A stretch of DNA of 64,000 bases. Origin: Pseudomonas bijieensis. Lineage in GTDB: Bacteria; Pseudomonadota; Gammaproteobacteria; Pseudomonadales; Pseudomonadaceae. The notes beneath the pieces are model-generated. The model was not told where the DNA came from. It worked only from the letters and a program-made list of their open reading frames with translations, and did no database searches. Positions 43,281-53,484 of the stretch are shown here, piece after piece. The stretch spans positions 5,331,501 through 5,395,500 of the forward strand of contig NZ_CP048810.1 of the NCBI RefSeq assembly GCF_013347965.1. Direction: 5' to 3'. Position numbers and translations under genes: made by a program. The stretch's first letter is position 1, and each line of letters starts with the position of its first letter.

Positions 43281-45311
43281 ATGTTTGGTAAATTAAGTTG
43301 GGAAGCGATCCCGTTCCACGAGCCGATTGTCATGGTGACCCTCGCCATCATCGCGCTCGGTGGTCTGGCATTGTTTGCAGGCATCACTTATTTCAAGAAG
43401 TGGACCTACCTGTGGACCGAGTGGCTGACGTCGGTCGACCACAAGAAAATCGGCGTGATGTACATCATCGTCGCCATGGTCATGCTGCTGCGCGGTTTTG
43501 CCGACGCCATCATGATGCGTACCCAGCTGGCCATGGCCACCGAGGGTTCGCCTGGCTACCTGCCGCCTGAACACTATGACCAGATCTTCACCGCCCACGG
43601 TGTGATCATGATCATCTTCATGGCGATGCCATTCTTCACCGGCCTGATGAACCTTGCAGTGCCGCTGCAGATCGGCGCCCGCGACGTGGCCTTCCCGTTC
43701 CTGAACTCCTTGAGCTTCTGGCTGCTGGTATCGGGCGTGGTGCTGATCAACTTGTCCCTGGGCGTTGGCGAATTTGCCAAGACCGGTTGGGTTGCCTATC
43801 CGCCGCTGTCGGGCTTGCAATACAGTCCGGGCGTGGGGATGGATTACTACATCTGGGCGCTACAGCTTTCCGGGTTGGGTACGACGCTGACGGGGGTCAA
43901 CTTCCTGGCCACCGTGGTGAAAATGCGTACCCCGGGCATGAAGCTGATGGACATGCCGATCTTCACCTGGACCTGCACCTGGGCCAACGTCCTGATCGTC
44001 GCCTCCTTCCCGATCCTGACCGCTACCCTGGCTTTGCTGACGCTTGACCGTTACATGGATTTCCACATTTTCACCAATGAACTGGGTGGAAATCCGATGA
44101 TGTACGTCAACCTGTTCTGGGCCTGGGGTCACCCTGAGGTGTACATCCTGATCCTGCCGGCGTTCGGGATTTTCTCCGAAGTCATCTCGACCTTCTCCGG
44201 CAAGAAACTGTTCGGCCACCACTCGATGATCTACGCTTCCGGCGCGATCTCGGTACTGGGCTTCATGGTCTGGCTGCACCACTTCTTCACCATGGGTTCC
44301 GGGGCGAGCGTCAACGCCTTCTTCGGCTTGGCGACGATGCTGATTTCGATCCCGACCGGGGTGAAGCTGTTCAACTGGCTGTTCACCATCTATCAGGGCC
44401 GCCTGCGTTTCACCAGCCACGTAATGTGGACCCTGGGCTTCATGGTGACCTTCGCCATCGGCGGCATGACCGGCGTACTGCTGGCCATCCCGGGTGCTGA
44501 CTTCGTGCTGCACAACAGCCTGTTCGTGATCGCGCACTTCCACAACGTGATCATCGGTGGCGCCGTGTTTGGCTACATCGCCGGTTTCGCCTTCTACTTC
44601 CCGAAAGCGTTCGGCTTCAAGCTGCACGAAGGTTGGGGCAAGGCCGCGTTCTGGTTCTGGATCACCGGCTTCTTCGTCGCGTTCATGCCGCTGTATGTAC
44701 TGGGCTTCATGGGCATGACCCGTCGCCTGAACACCACTACCAACCCTGAGTGGGTGCCGTACCTGTACGTCGCCATGTTCGGTGCGGTGATGATCGCCGT
44801 CGGTATCGCCTGCCAGCTGATCCAGTTGTATGTCAGCGTGCGCGATCGCAACAAACCAGAGAACATGTGCGAACACGGCGACCCGTGGAATGCCCATACC
44901 CTGGAATGGTCGACCTCTTCGCCACCGCCGTTCTACAACTTTGCCGTGCTGCCAAAAGCGGACGTCATCGACCCGTTCACCGAAGCCAAGGAAAACGGTA
45001 CCGCGTACCCGGTTCCGGCCAGGTACGAGCCGATCCACATGCCCAACAACACCGCCACCGGTGTGGTCATGGGGGCGCTGCTGACCGTGTTCGGTTTCGC
45101 GATGATCTGGCACATCTGGTGGCTGGCCATCGCCAGCCTGGTCGGCACCGTGGTGTATTTCGCCATCCATGCCGCCCGTGACGATCAGGGCTACATGGTG
45201 CCGGTGGATGTCATCGAGCGCATCGAAGCCGAGCAGCACAAACGTCTGGTAGCGGCCGGGAAAGTCCCAGCCACCGCCACCCGTGTTGAAACCTCGTTGG
45301 AACAGGCTTAA
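43281..45311 (+). CDS. cyoB: Cytochrome bo3 ubiquinol oxidase subunit I
   Basis: Catalytic subunit that reduces O2 and pumps protons. 676 residues, about 15 helices. Haem and CuB ligands: [11 protein letters not shown] (about 105), the [11 protein letters not shown] block with the cross-linked His-Tyr (about 280-290), [10 protein letters not shown] (about 332-341) and [12 protein letters not shown] (about 416-427). Quinol-binding region near the N terminus includes RTQLAMA. Full length. Confidence 0.97.
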   Translation: MFGKLSWEAIPFHEPIVMVTLAIIALGGLALFAGITYFKKWTYLWTEWLTSVDHKKIGVMYIIVAMVMLLRGFADAIMMRTQLAMATEGSPGYLPPEHYDQIFTAHGVIMIIFMAMPFFTGLMNLAVPLQIGARDVAFPFLNSLSFWLLVSGVVLINLSLGVGEFAKTGWVAYPPLSGLQYSPGVGMDYYIWALQLSGLGTTLTGVNFLATVVKMRTPGMKLMDMPIFTWTCTWANVLIVASFPILTATLALLTLDRYMDFHIFTNELGGNPMMYVNLFWAWGHPEVYILILPAFGIFSEVISTFSGKKLFGHHSMIYASGAISVLGFMVWLHHFFTMGSGASVNAFFGLATMLISIPTGVKLFNWLFTIYQGRLRFTSHVMWTLGFMVTFAIGGMTGVLLAIPGADFVLHNSLFVIAHFHNVIIGGAVFGYIAGFAFYFPKAFGFKLHEGWGKAAFWFWITGFFVAFMPLYVLGFMGMTRRLNTTTNPEWVPYLYVAMFGAVMIAVGIACQLIQLYVSVRDRNKPENMCEHGDPWNAHTLEWSTSSPPPFYNFAVLPKADVIDPFTEAKENGTAYPVPARYEPIHMPNNTATGVVMGALLTVFGFAMIWHIWWLAIASLVGTVVYFAIHAARDDQGYMVPVDVIERIEAEQHKRLVAAGKVPATATRVETSLEQA

Positions 45312-45314
45312 ACC

Positions 45315-45941
45315 ATGTCGAACTTAGTGACCAATGTTGGACACGCCCATGGTCAAGACCATGGGCACGATGACCATCACCACGACTCGGGCGAGATGAC
45401 CGTATTCGGTTTCTGGCTCTACCTGATGACCGACTGCATTCTGTTTGCGTCGATCTTCGCAGCGTACGCGGTGCTGGTTAACAACGTCGCCGGTGGCCCG
45501 TCGGGCCACGACATCTTCGAGCTGCCGTACGTACTGGGCGAAACCGCGCTGCTGCTGTTCAGCTCGATCACCTACGGCTTCGCCATGCTGGCGTTGTTCA
45601 AGGGCAAGAAAACCCAGGTACTGGGCTGGCTGGCCATGACCTTCCTGTTCGGTGCCGGCTTCATCGGCATGGAGATCAACGAGTTCCACATGTTGATCTC
45701 CGAGGGCTACGGTCCTAACCGCAGCGGCTTCCTGTCCGGGTTCTTCACCCTGGTCGGTACCCACGGTCTGCACGTGACCAGCGGCCTGATCTGGATGGCG
45801 ATCATGATGTACCAGGTCCAGAAAAACGGCCTGACTGCCACCAACAAGACGCGCCTGAGCTGCCTGAGCCTGTTCTGGCACTTCCTGGACGTGGTGTGGA
45901 TCTGCGTATTCACCGTTGTTTATCTGATGGGGACCCTGTAA
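45315..45941 (+). CDS. cyoC: Cytochrome bo3 ubiquinol oxidase subunit III
   Basis: A 208-residue subunit III with five helices. The N terminus is His-rich ([15 protein letters not shown]), as in proteobacterial CyoC. The conserved [14 protein letters not shown] segment (about 148-161) and [15 protein letters not shown] end are present. It stabilises subunit I. It abuts cyoD directly. Confidence 0.96.
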   Translation: MSNLVTNVGHAHGQDHGHDDHHHDSGEMTVFGFWLYLMTDCILFASIFAAYAVLVNNVAGGPSGHDIFELPYVLGETALLLFSSITYGFAMLALFKGKKTQVLGWLAMTFLFGAGFIGMEINEFHMLISEGYGPNRSGFLSGFFTLVGTHGLHVTSGLIWMAIMMYQVQKNGLTATNKTRLSCLSLFWHFLDVVWICVFTVVYLMGTL

Positions 45942-46277
45942 ATGGCTAACGCTCATTCCCATGATGGCCACGACGCCGGCCACGGCAGCGTCAAGTCCTA
46001 CGCCATCGGCTTCATCCTGTCGGTGATCCTGACCGTCATTCCGTTCGGCCTGGTGATGTACCCGACGCTGCCGAAAAGCCTGACCCTGTGGATCATCCTG
46101 ATCTTCGCCGTGGTCCAGGTACTGGTGCACCTGGTGTACTTCCTGCACCTGGACCGCTCCGCCGCCCAACGTAACAACGTGGTCGCGTTTGTCTTTGCCG
46201 CGATCGTGATCGTCCTGCTGGTTGGCCTGTCGTTGTGGATCATGTTCAGCATCCATACCAACATGATGGCGCACTGA
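45942..46277 (+). CDS. cyoD: Cytochrome bo3 ubiquinol oxidase subunit IV
   Basis: A 111-residue subunit IV with three hydrophobic helices (about 18-42, 46-66, 78-102) and the [11 protein letters not shown] segment (about 66-76). His-rich N terminus. Its ATG follows the cyoC stop immediately. Confidence 0.95.
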   Translation: MANAHSHDGHDAGHGSVKSYAIGFILSVILTVIPFGLVMYPTLPKSLTLWIILIFAVVQVLVHLVYFLHLDRSAAQRNNVVAFVFAAIVIVLLVGLSLWIMFSIHTNMMAH

Positions 46278-46288
46278 GGAAAATCCGG

Positions 46289-47176
46289 ATGTCCCTGAAG
46301 CACTTTATCCAAATCACCAAGCCGGGGATCATTTTCGGTAACGTGCTTTCTGTGGCAGGCGGTTTTTTCCTGGCCTCCAAAGGGCATGTCGATCTGGCCA
46401 TCTTCCTGGCGGCGATGATCGGCACGTCCCTGGTGGTGGCGTCCGGTTGCGTGTTCAACAACTGCATCGACCGCGACATCGACATCAAGATGGAGCGCAC
46501 CAAGAACCGCGCCCTGGTTCAGGGCCTGATCCCGGTGCAACTGGCCTTGGTGTTCGCCACGGTGCTGGGCGTGGCCGGTGTCGCGCTGTTGTACTGGGTC
46601 GCTAACCCGTTGGCGGCGTTGTTCGCAGTGATCGGTTTTGTCATCTACGTCGGCCTCTACAGCCTGTACCTCAAGCGCAAGTCGGTCCACGGCACGCTGG
46701 TGGGCAGTCTGTCGGGGGCGATGCCGCCGGTGATCGGTTACGTCGCGGTGAGCAACAGCTTCGACATGGCGGCGCTGACGCTGCTGGTGATGTTCAGCCT
46801 GTGGCAGATGCCGCATTCCTATGCCATCGCGATCTTCCGCTTCAACGACTACCTGGCGGCCTCGATTCCGGTGCTGCCGGTCAAGCGTGGTATCCGGGTG
46901 GCGAAGAAGCACATCCTGCTCTACATCCTGGCCTTCCTCGTGGCGACCTTGATGCTGACCTTCAGCGGCTACGCCGGCATGAGCTACCTCGCCGTCGCCG
47001 CCGCCATGGGCATGTACTGGCTGTACATGGCCTGGACCGGCTACAAGGCGGTGGATGACACGGTCTGGGCACGCAAGCTGTTCGTGTTCTCGATCTTCAC
47101 CATCACCGCCCTGAGCGTCATGATGTCCCTGGACTTCAAAGTGCCAAGTGAGCTGCTGCTGACTTACGCGCCTTAA
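46289..47176 (+). CDS. cyoE: Protohaem IX farnesyltransferase (haem O synthase)
   Basis: Converts haem B to haem O for the bo3 oxidase. 295 residues, UbiA superfamily, about nine helices. The two Asp-rich motifs are [15 protein letters not shown] (about 62-76) and [11 protein letters not shown] (about 179-189), with the diagnostic [14 protein letters not shown] at 46289 is supported by GAGGAAAATCCGG upstream. Last gene of the operon. Confidence 0.96.
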   Translation: MSLKHFIQITKPGIIFGNVLSVAGGFFLASKGHVDLAIFLAAMIGTSLVVASGCVFNNCIDRDIDIKMERTKNRALVQGLIPVQLALVFATVLGVAGVALLYWVANPLAALFAVIGFVIYVGLYSLYLKRKSVHGTLVGSLSGAMPPVIGYVAVSNSFDMAALTLLVMFSLWQMPHSYAIAIFRFNDYLAASIPVLPVKRGIRVAKKHILLYILAFLVATLMLTFSGYAGMSYLAVAAAMGMYWLYMAWTGYKAVDDTVWARKLFVFSIFTITALSVMMSLDFKVPSELLLTYAP

Positions 47177-47193
47177 GCTTCAGACGCTGCACA

Positions 47194-47231
47194 AAAGCCC
47201 CGCCTTCGAGAGAAGCGCGGGGCTTTTTTTC
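47194..47231 (+). terminator. cyo operon terminator
   Basis: AAAGCCCCGC / GCGGGGCTTT stem followed by a T run. Nearly the same sequence recurs at 47982-48026 after the toxin-antitoxin pair. Confidence 0.9.
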
Positions 47232-47284
47232 TAGAAGGACATGGATGGACTGTCATTCGTCGCAATAGATTATGGTTTGTTGAG

Positions 47285-47305
47285 CTATACGCAATTTGCC
47301 TATAG
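47285..47305 (+). promoter_or_regulatory. Toxin-antitoxin operator
   Basis: CTATA-C-GCAATTTGC-C-TATAG is a 21-bp near-perfect palindrome ending 8 bp before the toxin ATG; it is the likely autorepression site of the antitoxin. Confidence 0.65.
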
Positions 47306-47313
47306 TTTCTGCC

Positions 47314-47658
47314 ATGCGTACCCTATTCTTTGAAACGACTACGTTCACCGCCACGGTTGGCCATTACCTGACTGATGATGAGTATCGCCTGCTTCAGTCC
47401 TATTTGCTGGAGCATCCAGAAGTCGGTGACGTCATGCCACGTACCGGCGGCTTTCGTAAGCTGCGCTGGTTCGATGAGCGTCGTGGCAAAGGGAAGCGGG
47501 GTGGGTTGCGAGTCATTTACTATTGGCTCATGAACGATCGTCAGTTTTGGATGTTCGCGATTTATGACAAGGACGAGTTGGTAAACCTGACCTCCGAGCA
47601 AGAGAAGACGCTCAAGCGCGCCATAGAAGCTGAGTTGAAAGTACGAGGTACCTTATGA
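47314..47658 (+). CDS. RelE/HigB-type toxin
   Basis: A 114-residue basic protein of the RelE/HigB superfamily (HigB2-like). It has the LLEHPEVGDVMPRTGGFRKLR core (about 33-53), GKRGGLRVIYYW (about 63-74) and FAIYDKDELVNLT (about 81-93), the pattern of ribosome-dependent mRNA interferases. ATG at 47314; the stop overlaps the antitoxin ATG by 4 bp. Toxin-first order is typical of HigBA. The whole cassette has lower GC than cyoE. Confidence 0.85.
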   Translation: MRTLFFETTTFTATVGHYLTDDEYRLLQSYLLEHPEVGDVMPRTGGFRKLRWFDERRGKGKRGGLRVIYYWLMNDRQFWMFAIYDKDELVNLTSEQEKTLKRAIEAELKVRGTL

Positions 47659-47969
47659 AAAAGCGCGATCTGTTTGCCGAGATGATGCAAGGCGTCGAGG
47701 AGATGGCCGCTCACCGCGAGGGCAAGATTACCCTTCGCCAGATATCGATCGAAGACAAACCGGTTCCCGAGGTGTCGGCCCAGGAAATCGTGGCTTTGCG
47801 CGACAAGCTCCACATGTCCCAAGCCGTTTTCGCCAAGAGCATCAGGACCAGTCCAGGTACCCTGAGAAATTGGGAACAGGAAAAATCCAAGCCTAACGCC
47901 CAGGCGGCTTTGTTGATCAAACTGGTCGAGAAGTTTCCAGATATGGTCGAACGACTTGGCGCTGTTTGA
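47655..47969 (+). CDS. HigA-type antitoxin, HTH-XRE
   Basis: A 104-residue antitoxin. The C-terminal half is a Cro/CI HTH: VSAQEIVALRDKLHMSQAVF then ASKSIRTS-type AKSIRTSPGTLRNWEQEK (about 61-78). The N-terminal 40 residues probably wrap the toxin. Translationally coupled to the toxin (ATGA). It would repress its own promoter at the palindrome at 47285-47305. Confidence 0.87.
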   Translation: MKKRDLFAEMMQGVEEMAAHREGKITLRQISIEDKPVPEVSAQEIVALRDKLHMSQAVFAKSIRTSPGTLRNWEQEKSKPNAQAALLIKLVEKFPDMVERLGAV

Positions 47970-47981
47970 ACAGCTGACACC

Positions 47982-48026
47982 CATGAAAAAGCCCCGCCTT
48001 TGACACAAGCGCGGGGCTTTTTCATG
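47982..48026 (+). terminator. Terminator of the toxin-antitoxin operon
   Basis: CATGAAAAAGCCCCGC and GCGGGGCTTTTTCATG form a perfect 16-bp stem across a 13-nt loop. Confidence 0.92.
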
Positions 48027-48080
48027 GTGTTGTCGGTGTTTCCGTGGTGGACACATGGTCGACAAACGCCGCTGATCCAT

Positions 48081-48170
48081 TGTGGGAGCGAGCCTGCTCG
48101 CGATGAGACCGGCACATTCAACATCGATGCAAGCTGAACCACCGCTATCGCGAGCAGGCTCGCACCCACA
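48081..48170. repeat. REP doublet
   Basis: Inverted pair, TGTGGGAGCGAGCCTGCTCG at left and CGAGCAGGCTCGCACCCACA at right. Confidence 0.9.
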
Positions 48171-48206
48171 GGTGTTTGTGGTGGACTCACAACCTCCTGA
48201 AAAGGC

Positions 48207-48911
48207 TTATTGCTGGGCGATGCTGTAGCCGTCGAAGGCTTTTTGCTGTTGCAGGGCGGTGACGATGCTCTTGCGGGTGACCGGTTGTTCGGTGCCGTCG
48301 TTGTCCAGGAAGGTTTCGCTTTCCAGCTCGGCTTCTTCGCCTTCGCCGACAAAATTGAAACCGAGGAATTCGAAGGCTTCACGGTCGACGTTCGGCTTGG
48401 AGCGTGGTGTGCGCAAGGGCAGGGTGACGCTGATGCCGTCCTTGCTGATGACAAACACTTCGGCTTCCTTCTTGGCTCGCGAGGCCTTGCCCTTGCTGCC
48501 ACTTGGATTGCTGATGGCCTGGTGGGTCTGGTTCAGCACTTTCAGGGCCAGGCCGTAGACCAATTCCTGGAACGATGGATCGTCCTTGTAGCTGGAGAGA
48601 ATGCGGCTGATCGGGAAGCGGCTGCTCAGGTCTTCCAGGGCCGCGAAGTCGGCGGCTTCGGCGTCCTTGAGCTGCTTGAGCTGGCCCATCAGTTCGTAGG
48701 CCTTGTCGTCGTCGAACGCATCGTGAGCCTGGCGGATGGCGTTGCGCAGTTCGCGGATCTGGTCGCTTTCGCGGTTCGACTGGAACGCATCGAGGACCAT
48801 CTCACTGATGCTTTTGGCCTGGGGCAGATGCTGTGAAAGATTGATGGAGTTTTCGTATTCCGCTTTGGACGACAGGGTGACTACGGATTCAGCGGTATTG
48901 GAATCGGACAT
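48207..48911 (-). CDS. Hypothetical cytoplasmic protein
   Basis: A 234-residue acidic soluble protein that I do not recognise. The first 100 residues are helical (QIRELRNAIRQAHDAFDDDK), there is a Lys/Ser-rich linker at about 130-150, and the C terminus is Glu-rich with FEFLGFNFVGEGEEAELES (about 180-198). No signal peptide, metal motif or HTH is evident. The ATG at 48911 is chosen because the longer frame adds a non-conserved N terminus with a weaker context. Codon use is that of the core genome, so it is a real resident gene. Confidence 0.72.
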   Translation of the reverse strand: MSDSNTAESVVTLSSKAEYENSINLSQHLPQAKSISEMVLDAFQSNRESDQIRELRNAIRQAHDAFDDDKAYELMGQLKQLKDAEAADFAALEDLSSRFPISRILSSYKDDPSFQELVYGLALKVLNQTHQAISNPSGSKGKASRAKKEAEVFVISKDGISVTLPLRTPRSKPNVDREAFEFLGFNFVGEGEEAELESETFLDNDGTEQPVTRKSIVTALQQQKAFDGYSIAQQ

Positions 48912-49049
48912 TGAAATTTCACTACTTCTGTTAGCGGGATGAGGCGAGAAAGGCATTGAGCTTTTTTCCGGTCGCCTAATCTATTGGACGCGGACGGTGT
49001 TGTCACGGTCGGACCGGCGACAGGTTGGCTTTTGTTGCCGGTCCTGGCT

Positions 49050-49793
49050 TCAATCTCGCATCAGCTCCAACAGTCGCAGGGCATTGGGCGTTGCGGCGCC
49101 ACTGGCAGTGTTGTCAAAGATGCACCAGGTCGGTGTGTCGGCCCCGGTCTTCAATTGCCGGGCGAGCCGTTCCAGCCAGGGCTCATCGTACGGGGAGTAG
49201 TAAATTCGCGGCGAACCGTGCAACCGGTAGTAACGAACGCCAGGCCAGCCTGCCGGTCGATCGCAACCGGGCAATGGCGAGGGATCGGCGGCGACGCGGC
49301 CGATGTGCTGGGCTTGCAGCAGTGCTTGCGCCGTCGGCGCGAGCCAGCTCGGATGCCGGGGTTCAAGCACGGCATAGCCCTGATAACGGTCGCGCAATGC
49401 GGTGAAGAATGCTTCGGCCACTGCGGCATCGAAGGCCAGTGATGGTGGTAACTGGATCAGCAGGCAGCCCAGTTTCTCTCCCAATTGCGAGCATTGCCCC
49501 AGAAAATCATCCATAAGCCCTTCGCAATCGAGCAGCCGCCGTTCATGGGTGATCTGTTTTGGCACTTTGACCGAGAAGCGAAAGTCCGAGGTGACGCTAT
49601 CGGCCCACTTTGCGTAGGTGGCGGGGCGGTGCGGACGGTAGAACGAACTGTTGATCTCCACCGCCGGGAAGCGTGCGCTATAGCGCTGCAAGTGGGTGCC
49701 CTCGACGGGAAAGGCCAGCCATTGCTCCCGGGGTAACGACCAACCGGCGCAGCCCAGATAAAGGTTAGAAGGGGAAGGGGATCGAGTCGACAA
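49050..49793 (-). CDS. DUF72 (YecE) family protein
   Basis: A 247-residue TIM-barrel protein of the DUF72 family. Early block NLYLGCAGWSLPREQW, then EINSSFYRPHRPATYAKWA (about 48-66) and FRFSVKVPKQITHERRL (about 72-88). It resembles sugar-phosphate isomerase folds, but no activity is established. The only in-frame start is a TTG at 49793, since a TAG lies 15 codons further upstream; the ribosome site is weak. Confidence 0.85.
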   Translation of the reverse strand: MSTRSPSPSNLYLGCAGWSLPREQWLAFPVEGTHLQRYSARFPAVEINSSFYRPHRPATYAKWADSVTSDFRFSVKVPKQITHERRLLDCEGLMDDFLGQCSQLGEKLGCLLIQLPPSLAFDAAVAEAFFTALRDRYQGYAVLEPRHPSWLAPTAQALLQAQHIGRVAADPSPLPGCDRPAGWPGVRYYRLHGSPRIYYSPYDEPWLERLARQLKTGADTPTWCIFDNTASGAATPNALRLLELMRD

Positions 49794-49885
49794 GTGCCCG
49801 GACCTGATTGCAAGCGTTACAACCTATGACCGCTGTAAACGCCGCAAAGATGCATTCATTTTTGCCGCGGACCCTGAGCCCGGTT

Positions 49886-50899
49886 TCATTTGCAGATCAC
49901 ATTCTTGCCGGCCATCTTTGAGCGATACAGCGCCTGGTCCGCCCGGTCCAGCAGCGCCGCTTGTTGTTCATCGTCGAAGCGCTGCACCACGCCAAAGCTC
50001 ATGGTGATCTGAAAATCGCCCACCGGCAGCAGGTCGGACAATCCACGGCGAATGGTTTCGGCCATCAGGCAGGCGTCGGTCAGGGAGGTGTTGGGCAAGA
50101 TCATGATGAACTCGTCGCCGCCCCAGCGCACCAGCAGGTCGCCGTCGCGCTCGCAGCGCTGGACCGCCTGCACCACTTGCACCAATGCCGCATCGCCGAA
50201 AGCATGTCCGTAACGGTCGTTGATGTCTTTGAAATCGTCGACATCCATGGCGATCAGCGACAAAGGTTCGCGAAAGCGCTGGGCACGTTCGCAGGCCAGT
50301 GGCAGCGCTTGCTCCAGGCGATAGCGGTTGGCGACCAGCGTCAGTGCATCGGTCTCGGCGAGTCGACGGTTTTCCTCGAGTTGAATCTGCAATTGTTGGT
50401 TGACCCGGGACAGTTCGCGGGTGCGCTCTTCGATCACTGCTTCCAGGGACTTGTTGCGCCGCTCCAGTTGCTCGAACAAGCGCTTCTTGTCGTCGATACT
50501 GCGATGGGCGCCGATCATGCGCGCCACCGTGCCGTCAGGGTTGCGGGCGATCACGTAGCCGCGATCCTCGATCCAGATATAGGAACCGTCGCGCGTGCGA
50601 CAACGGTATTCGGCCTGGTAGCCGTGGGATCTTTGTTCCAGATAGTCGTCGAACAACGCCATGACCCGTGGATAGTCACCCGGGTGGATCACGCTCTCCC
50701 AGGTCAGCACGGTGTTGTCCAGGGAGTGAGGCGGGTAGCCAAGCATCGTGTACCAGCCGGGATTGCGGTAGACAAAGCCGGTGTTGGCATTCCAGTCCCA
50801 GATGCCATCGCTGACCAGTTCCAGGATGGTGTGCAGTACGCCTTCGTCCAGATCGGACAAGTCGAACCGCAGCATGTCGATGTTCGAGGCATCTCCCAT
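49886..50899 (-). CDS. PAS-GGDEF diguanylate cyclase
   Basis: A 337-residue soluble protein. The PAS domain (about 15-135) includes DGIWDWNANTGFVYRNPGWY and the PAC end; a coiled-coil stalk (about 135-175) is followed by GGDEF (about 180-337). The active site is RWGGDEFIM, and the inhibitory I-site RDGD lies five residues before it, so it should make c-di-GMP with product feedback. GAGGAAA 5 nt before the ATG at 50899 decides the start. The PAS may bind haem or flavin; unknown. Confidence 0.92.
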   Translation of the reverse strand: MGDASNIDMLRFDLSDLDEGVLHTILELVSDGIWDWNANTGFVYRNPGWYTMLGYPPHSLDNTVLTWESVIHPGDYPRVMALFDDYLEQRSHGYQAEYRCRTRDGSYIWIEDRGYVIARNPDGTVARMIGAHRSIDDKKRLFEQLERRNKSLEAVIEERTRELSRVNQQLQIQLEENRRLAETDALTLVANRYRLEQALPLACERAQRFREPLSLIAMDVDDFKDINDRYGHAFGDAALVQVVQAVQRCERDGDLLVRWGGDEFIMILPNTSLTDACLMAETIRRGLSDLLPVGDFQITMSFGVVQRFDDEQQAALLDRADQALYRSKMAGKNVICK

Positions 50900-51003
50900 C
50901 GTCGTTTCCTCAATCAGCCTTGATATCAAAATGCTCGTCCAAGGAGGAAGAGTAGCTGATGGGGCGCGGGGTCACTAGCGGGGGATGTTCAGGCGGGGTT
51001 CGC

Positions 51004-51140
51004 TTTTGTGGCGAGGGGATTTATCCCCGTTGGGTCGCGTAGCGGCCCCAGAAATCATCAAACCCGACATCATCTGCGATGTGAGCCGACAGCCTTGGGG
51101 TTGCTTCGCAACCCAGCGGGGATAAATCCCCTCGCCACAA
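51004..51140. repeat. Inverted-repeat element of the GTGGCGAGGGG class
   Basis: Arms TTTTGTGGCGAGGGGATTTA and TAAATCCCCTCGCCACAA about 100 bp apart; same class as 36534-36654. Confidence 0.9.
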
Positions 51141-51142
51141 CA

Positions 51143-52060
51143 TCATTCGGCTGGGGTTGGGGTTTTGCCCCATTTCTCCAACGCAAACTCGACAAAACTG
51201 CGCAGCTTCGGCAAACGGTAGCGATCCTGCGCGTACATCAGGCTCATCGGCCGATGGGGCAGCTGGTAGCCCGGCAGCAACGTCACCAGGTGTCCATCCT
51301 TCAGGTCCTGGGCCACCAGCGCATCGGGCAGCATCACCACGCCCATCCCGGCCAGGGCGGCGCGATGCAGGCCCGAGGAGCTGTTGATCAGCATCGGTCC
51401 GTTCACCGGGATCTTGATCTCGCCTTGCGGGCCATTGATCGGCCAGTGATCCTGGGCAAAGCGCCATTCGTCTGCTGCCGAATAGGCGAACGACAGGCAG
51501 TCGTGCTGTTGCAAGTCCGCGGGTTGTTCCGGCGTGCCTCGCCGGGCCAGGTAAGCAGGGGAGGCGCAGATGGTCAGGGTGTAGTCCATCAACGGACGGG
51601 CAATCAGTTTCGGATCGGGATGGCCAAGGCGGATGGCCACGTCGAAGCCATGGTCGAGCAGGTCAAGGCGCTGGTTGGTCAGCACCACGTCGAGCTTGAC
51701 CTGGGCGAAGCGCTGGCTGAATTCGGCCAGCGCTGGCGAAAGGCGTTCGGTACCAAAGGTCAGCGGTGCGGTGATGCGCAGGGTGCCGGTGGGCTCGCCC
51801 TGGGCCTGTTCGGCCAGGCGTTCGGAATCGGCCACCAACCCCAACACTTCCAGGCAACGCTGGTAGTAGGCGGAGCCGAATTCAGTCAGGCGCTGGCGCC
51901 GTGTCGTACGGTTGATCAGGCGCACGCCGAGGCGTTGCTCCAGCGCCCGAAGATGATTGCCCACCATGGTGGTGGACATTTCGCAGGCCTGGGCCGCCGC
52001 TGTCAGGCTTCCGGTTTCTACCACCTTCACGTAAACGGTCATTGCCTGGAACAGGTCCAT
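51143..52060 (-). CDS. LysR-family transcriptional regulator
   Basis: A 305-residue LysR regulator. HTH at the N terminus (MDLFQAMTVYVKVVETGSLT, SLTAAAQACEMSTTMVGNHL, LEQRLGVRLINRTTRR). Effector domain about 90-295 with FDVAIRLGHPDPKLIARPL. ATG at 52060 preferred over a TTG two codons earlier. It is divergent from the aminotransferase gene (97-bp gap), a likely target. Confidence 0.9.
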   Translation of the reverse strand: MDLFQAMTVYVKVVETGSLTAAAQACEMSTTMVGNHLRALEQRLGVRLINRTTRRQRLTEFGSAYYQRCLEVLGLVADSERLAEQAQGEPTGTLRITAPLTFGTERLSPALAEFSQRFAQVKLDVVLTNQRLDLLDHGFDVAIRLGHPDPKLIARPLMDYTLTICASPAYLARRGTPEQPADLQQHDCLSFAYSAADEWRFAQDHWPINGPQGEIKIPVNGPMLINSSSGLHRAALAGMGVVMLPDALVAQDLKDGHLVTLLPGYQLPHRPMSLMYAQDRYRLPKLRSFVEFALEKWGKTPTPAE

Positions 52061-52157
52061 TATCAAGCTCAGCTTTTAAATGATTGAAGTAAAGTCGCAT
52101 TTATCCATTTTGAGTGGCTAACCATACTGGAAAAAACCACCCGATGGAGCCTGAGCC

Positions 52158-53333
52158 ATGACCGCTGCCTGCCTGATGACCACTTACCAACCCCTGGCGC
52201 TGAATTTCACCCATGGCTTGGGCACGCGCCTGTGGGACCAGGACGGCCGCGAATACCTCGATGCGGTGGCGGGCGTGGCGGTGACCAATGTCGGCCACTC
52301 TCACCCTCGACTGGTGGCCGCCATCAGCGAGCAAGCCGGCCTGCTGTTGCACACATCCAACCTGTACAGCATCGATTGGCAGCAACGCCTGGCGCAAAAG
52401 CTCACCCAGTTGTCCGGGCTGGAGCGGGTGTTTTTCAACAACTCGGGCGCCGAGGCCAACGAAACCGCGCTGAAACTGGCGCGCCTCTATGGCTGGCACA
52501 GGGGCGTCGAGCAGCCGTTGGTGGTGGTCATGGACAACGCGTTCCACGGGCGCACCTTGGGCACCATGTCCGCCAGTGACGGCCCGTCCGTGCGGCTGGG
52601 TTTCAATCGGTTGCCGGGGGATTTCATCAAGGTACCGTTTGGCGACCTCGCGGCGTTGGAAGAGGTCCGGCAGGCTCATGCCGAGCGCATCGTTGCGGTA
52701 CTGGTGGAGCCGATCCAGGGCGAGAGCGGTGTGCAGCTCGCCCCACCGGGTTACCTCAAGGCCTTGCGGCAACTGTGCAGCCGGCGGGCCTGGCTGTTGA
52801 TGCTCGACGAGATCCAGACCGGTATCGGTCGCACCGGCCAATGGTTCGCGTTCCAGCATGAAGGCATCGTGCCGGACGTCATGACCCTTGCCAAAGGCCT
52901 GGGCAACGGCGTGCCCATCGGTGCCTGCCTGGCGCGGGGCAAGGCTGCCGAGTTGTTTACTCCTGGCAGTCATGGCAGCACCTTTGGCGGCAATCCACTG
53001 GCCTGTCGGGTCGGCTGCACGGTGCTGGATATCATTGAGCAACAAGCGCTGGTGGATAACGCCAGGCACCAGGGCGAACAATTGCTGAGTCGGTTGCGGA
53101 TCGAGTTGGCGGACAACCCCAATGTATTGGCGATTCGCGGTCAGGGCTTGATGATCGGCATCGAACTCAAGCAACCGGTCCGCGACCTGACCCTTCGCGC
53201 CGCCCGGGACCACGGGCTGCTGATCAATGTCACCCGGGGCCAGACCATCCGCCTGTTACCGCCGTTGACGATCGATGGGCGCGAAGTGGAGATGATTGTC
53301 AGGGGCGTGAGCCGCTGTCTGGCGCAGGGTTGA
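52158..53333 (+). CDS. Class III aminotransferase, acetylornithine transaminase-like
   Basis: A 391-residue PLP enzyme of the ArgD/AstC type. Blocks: [18 protein letters not shown] (about 94-111), AFHGRTLG (about 130-137), [14 protein letters not shown] (about 214-227, PLP-contacting Asp) and [16 protein letters not shown] with the PLP lysine (about 240-255). The substrate could be N-acetylornithine or another omega-amino acid; its divergent LysR neighbour suggests a regulated, catabolic role rather than housekeeping arginine synthesis. GGAG lies 8 nt before the ATG. Confidence 0.85.
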   Translation: MTAACLMTTYQPLALNFTHGLGTRLWDQDGREYLDAVAGVAVTNVGHSHPRLVAAISEQAGLLLHTSNLYSIDWQQRLAQKLTQLSGLERVFFNNSGAEANETALKLARLYGWHRGVEQPLVVVMDNAFHGRTLGTMSASDGPSVRLGFNRLPGDFIKVPFGDLAALEEVRQAHAERIVAVLVEPIQGESGVQLAPPGYLKALRQLCSRRAWLLMLDEIQTGIGRTGQWFAFQHEGIVPDVMTLAKGLGNGVPIGACLARGKAAELFTPGSHGSTFGGNPLACRVGCTVLDIIEQQALVDNARHQGEQLLSRLRIELADNPNVLAIRGQGLMIGIELKQPVRDLTLRAARDHGLLINVTRGQTIRLLPPLTIDGREVEMIVRGVSRCLAQG

Positions 53334-53338
53334 GGGGC

Positions 53339-53380
53339 GTTCGCCCGGACGCCGGTTTTTATCGGGCAGCCGGGCGAAAC
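53339..53380 (+). other. Stem-loop after the aminotransferase gene
   Basis: TTCGCCCGG / CCGGGCGAA stem with a 21-nt loop rich in T; it may act as a weak terminator. Confidence 0.4.
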
Positions 53381-53484
53381 GCGACGCAGCGGGACGGAAT
53401 TTTTAACGATTGCCGTGTTCCAACGCCTGCCAGAGTCGATTGCCTACGCCCTGGCACTTCAGACTGAAAACCCAGGAGCATTCC

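Noticed and set aside
43860..45239. Antisense frame of 459 codons over cyoB
   Set aside because: His/Asp/Gln-rich low-complexity translation typical of a shadow over a membrane protein gene.
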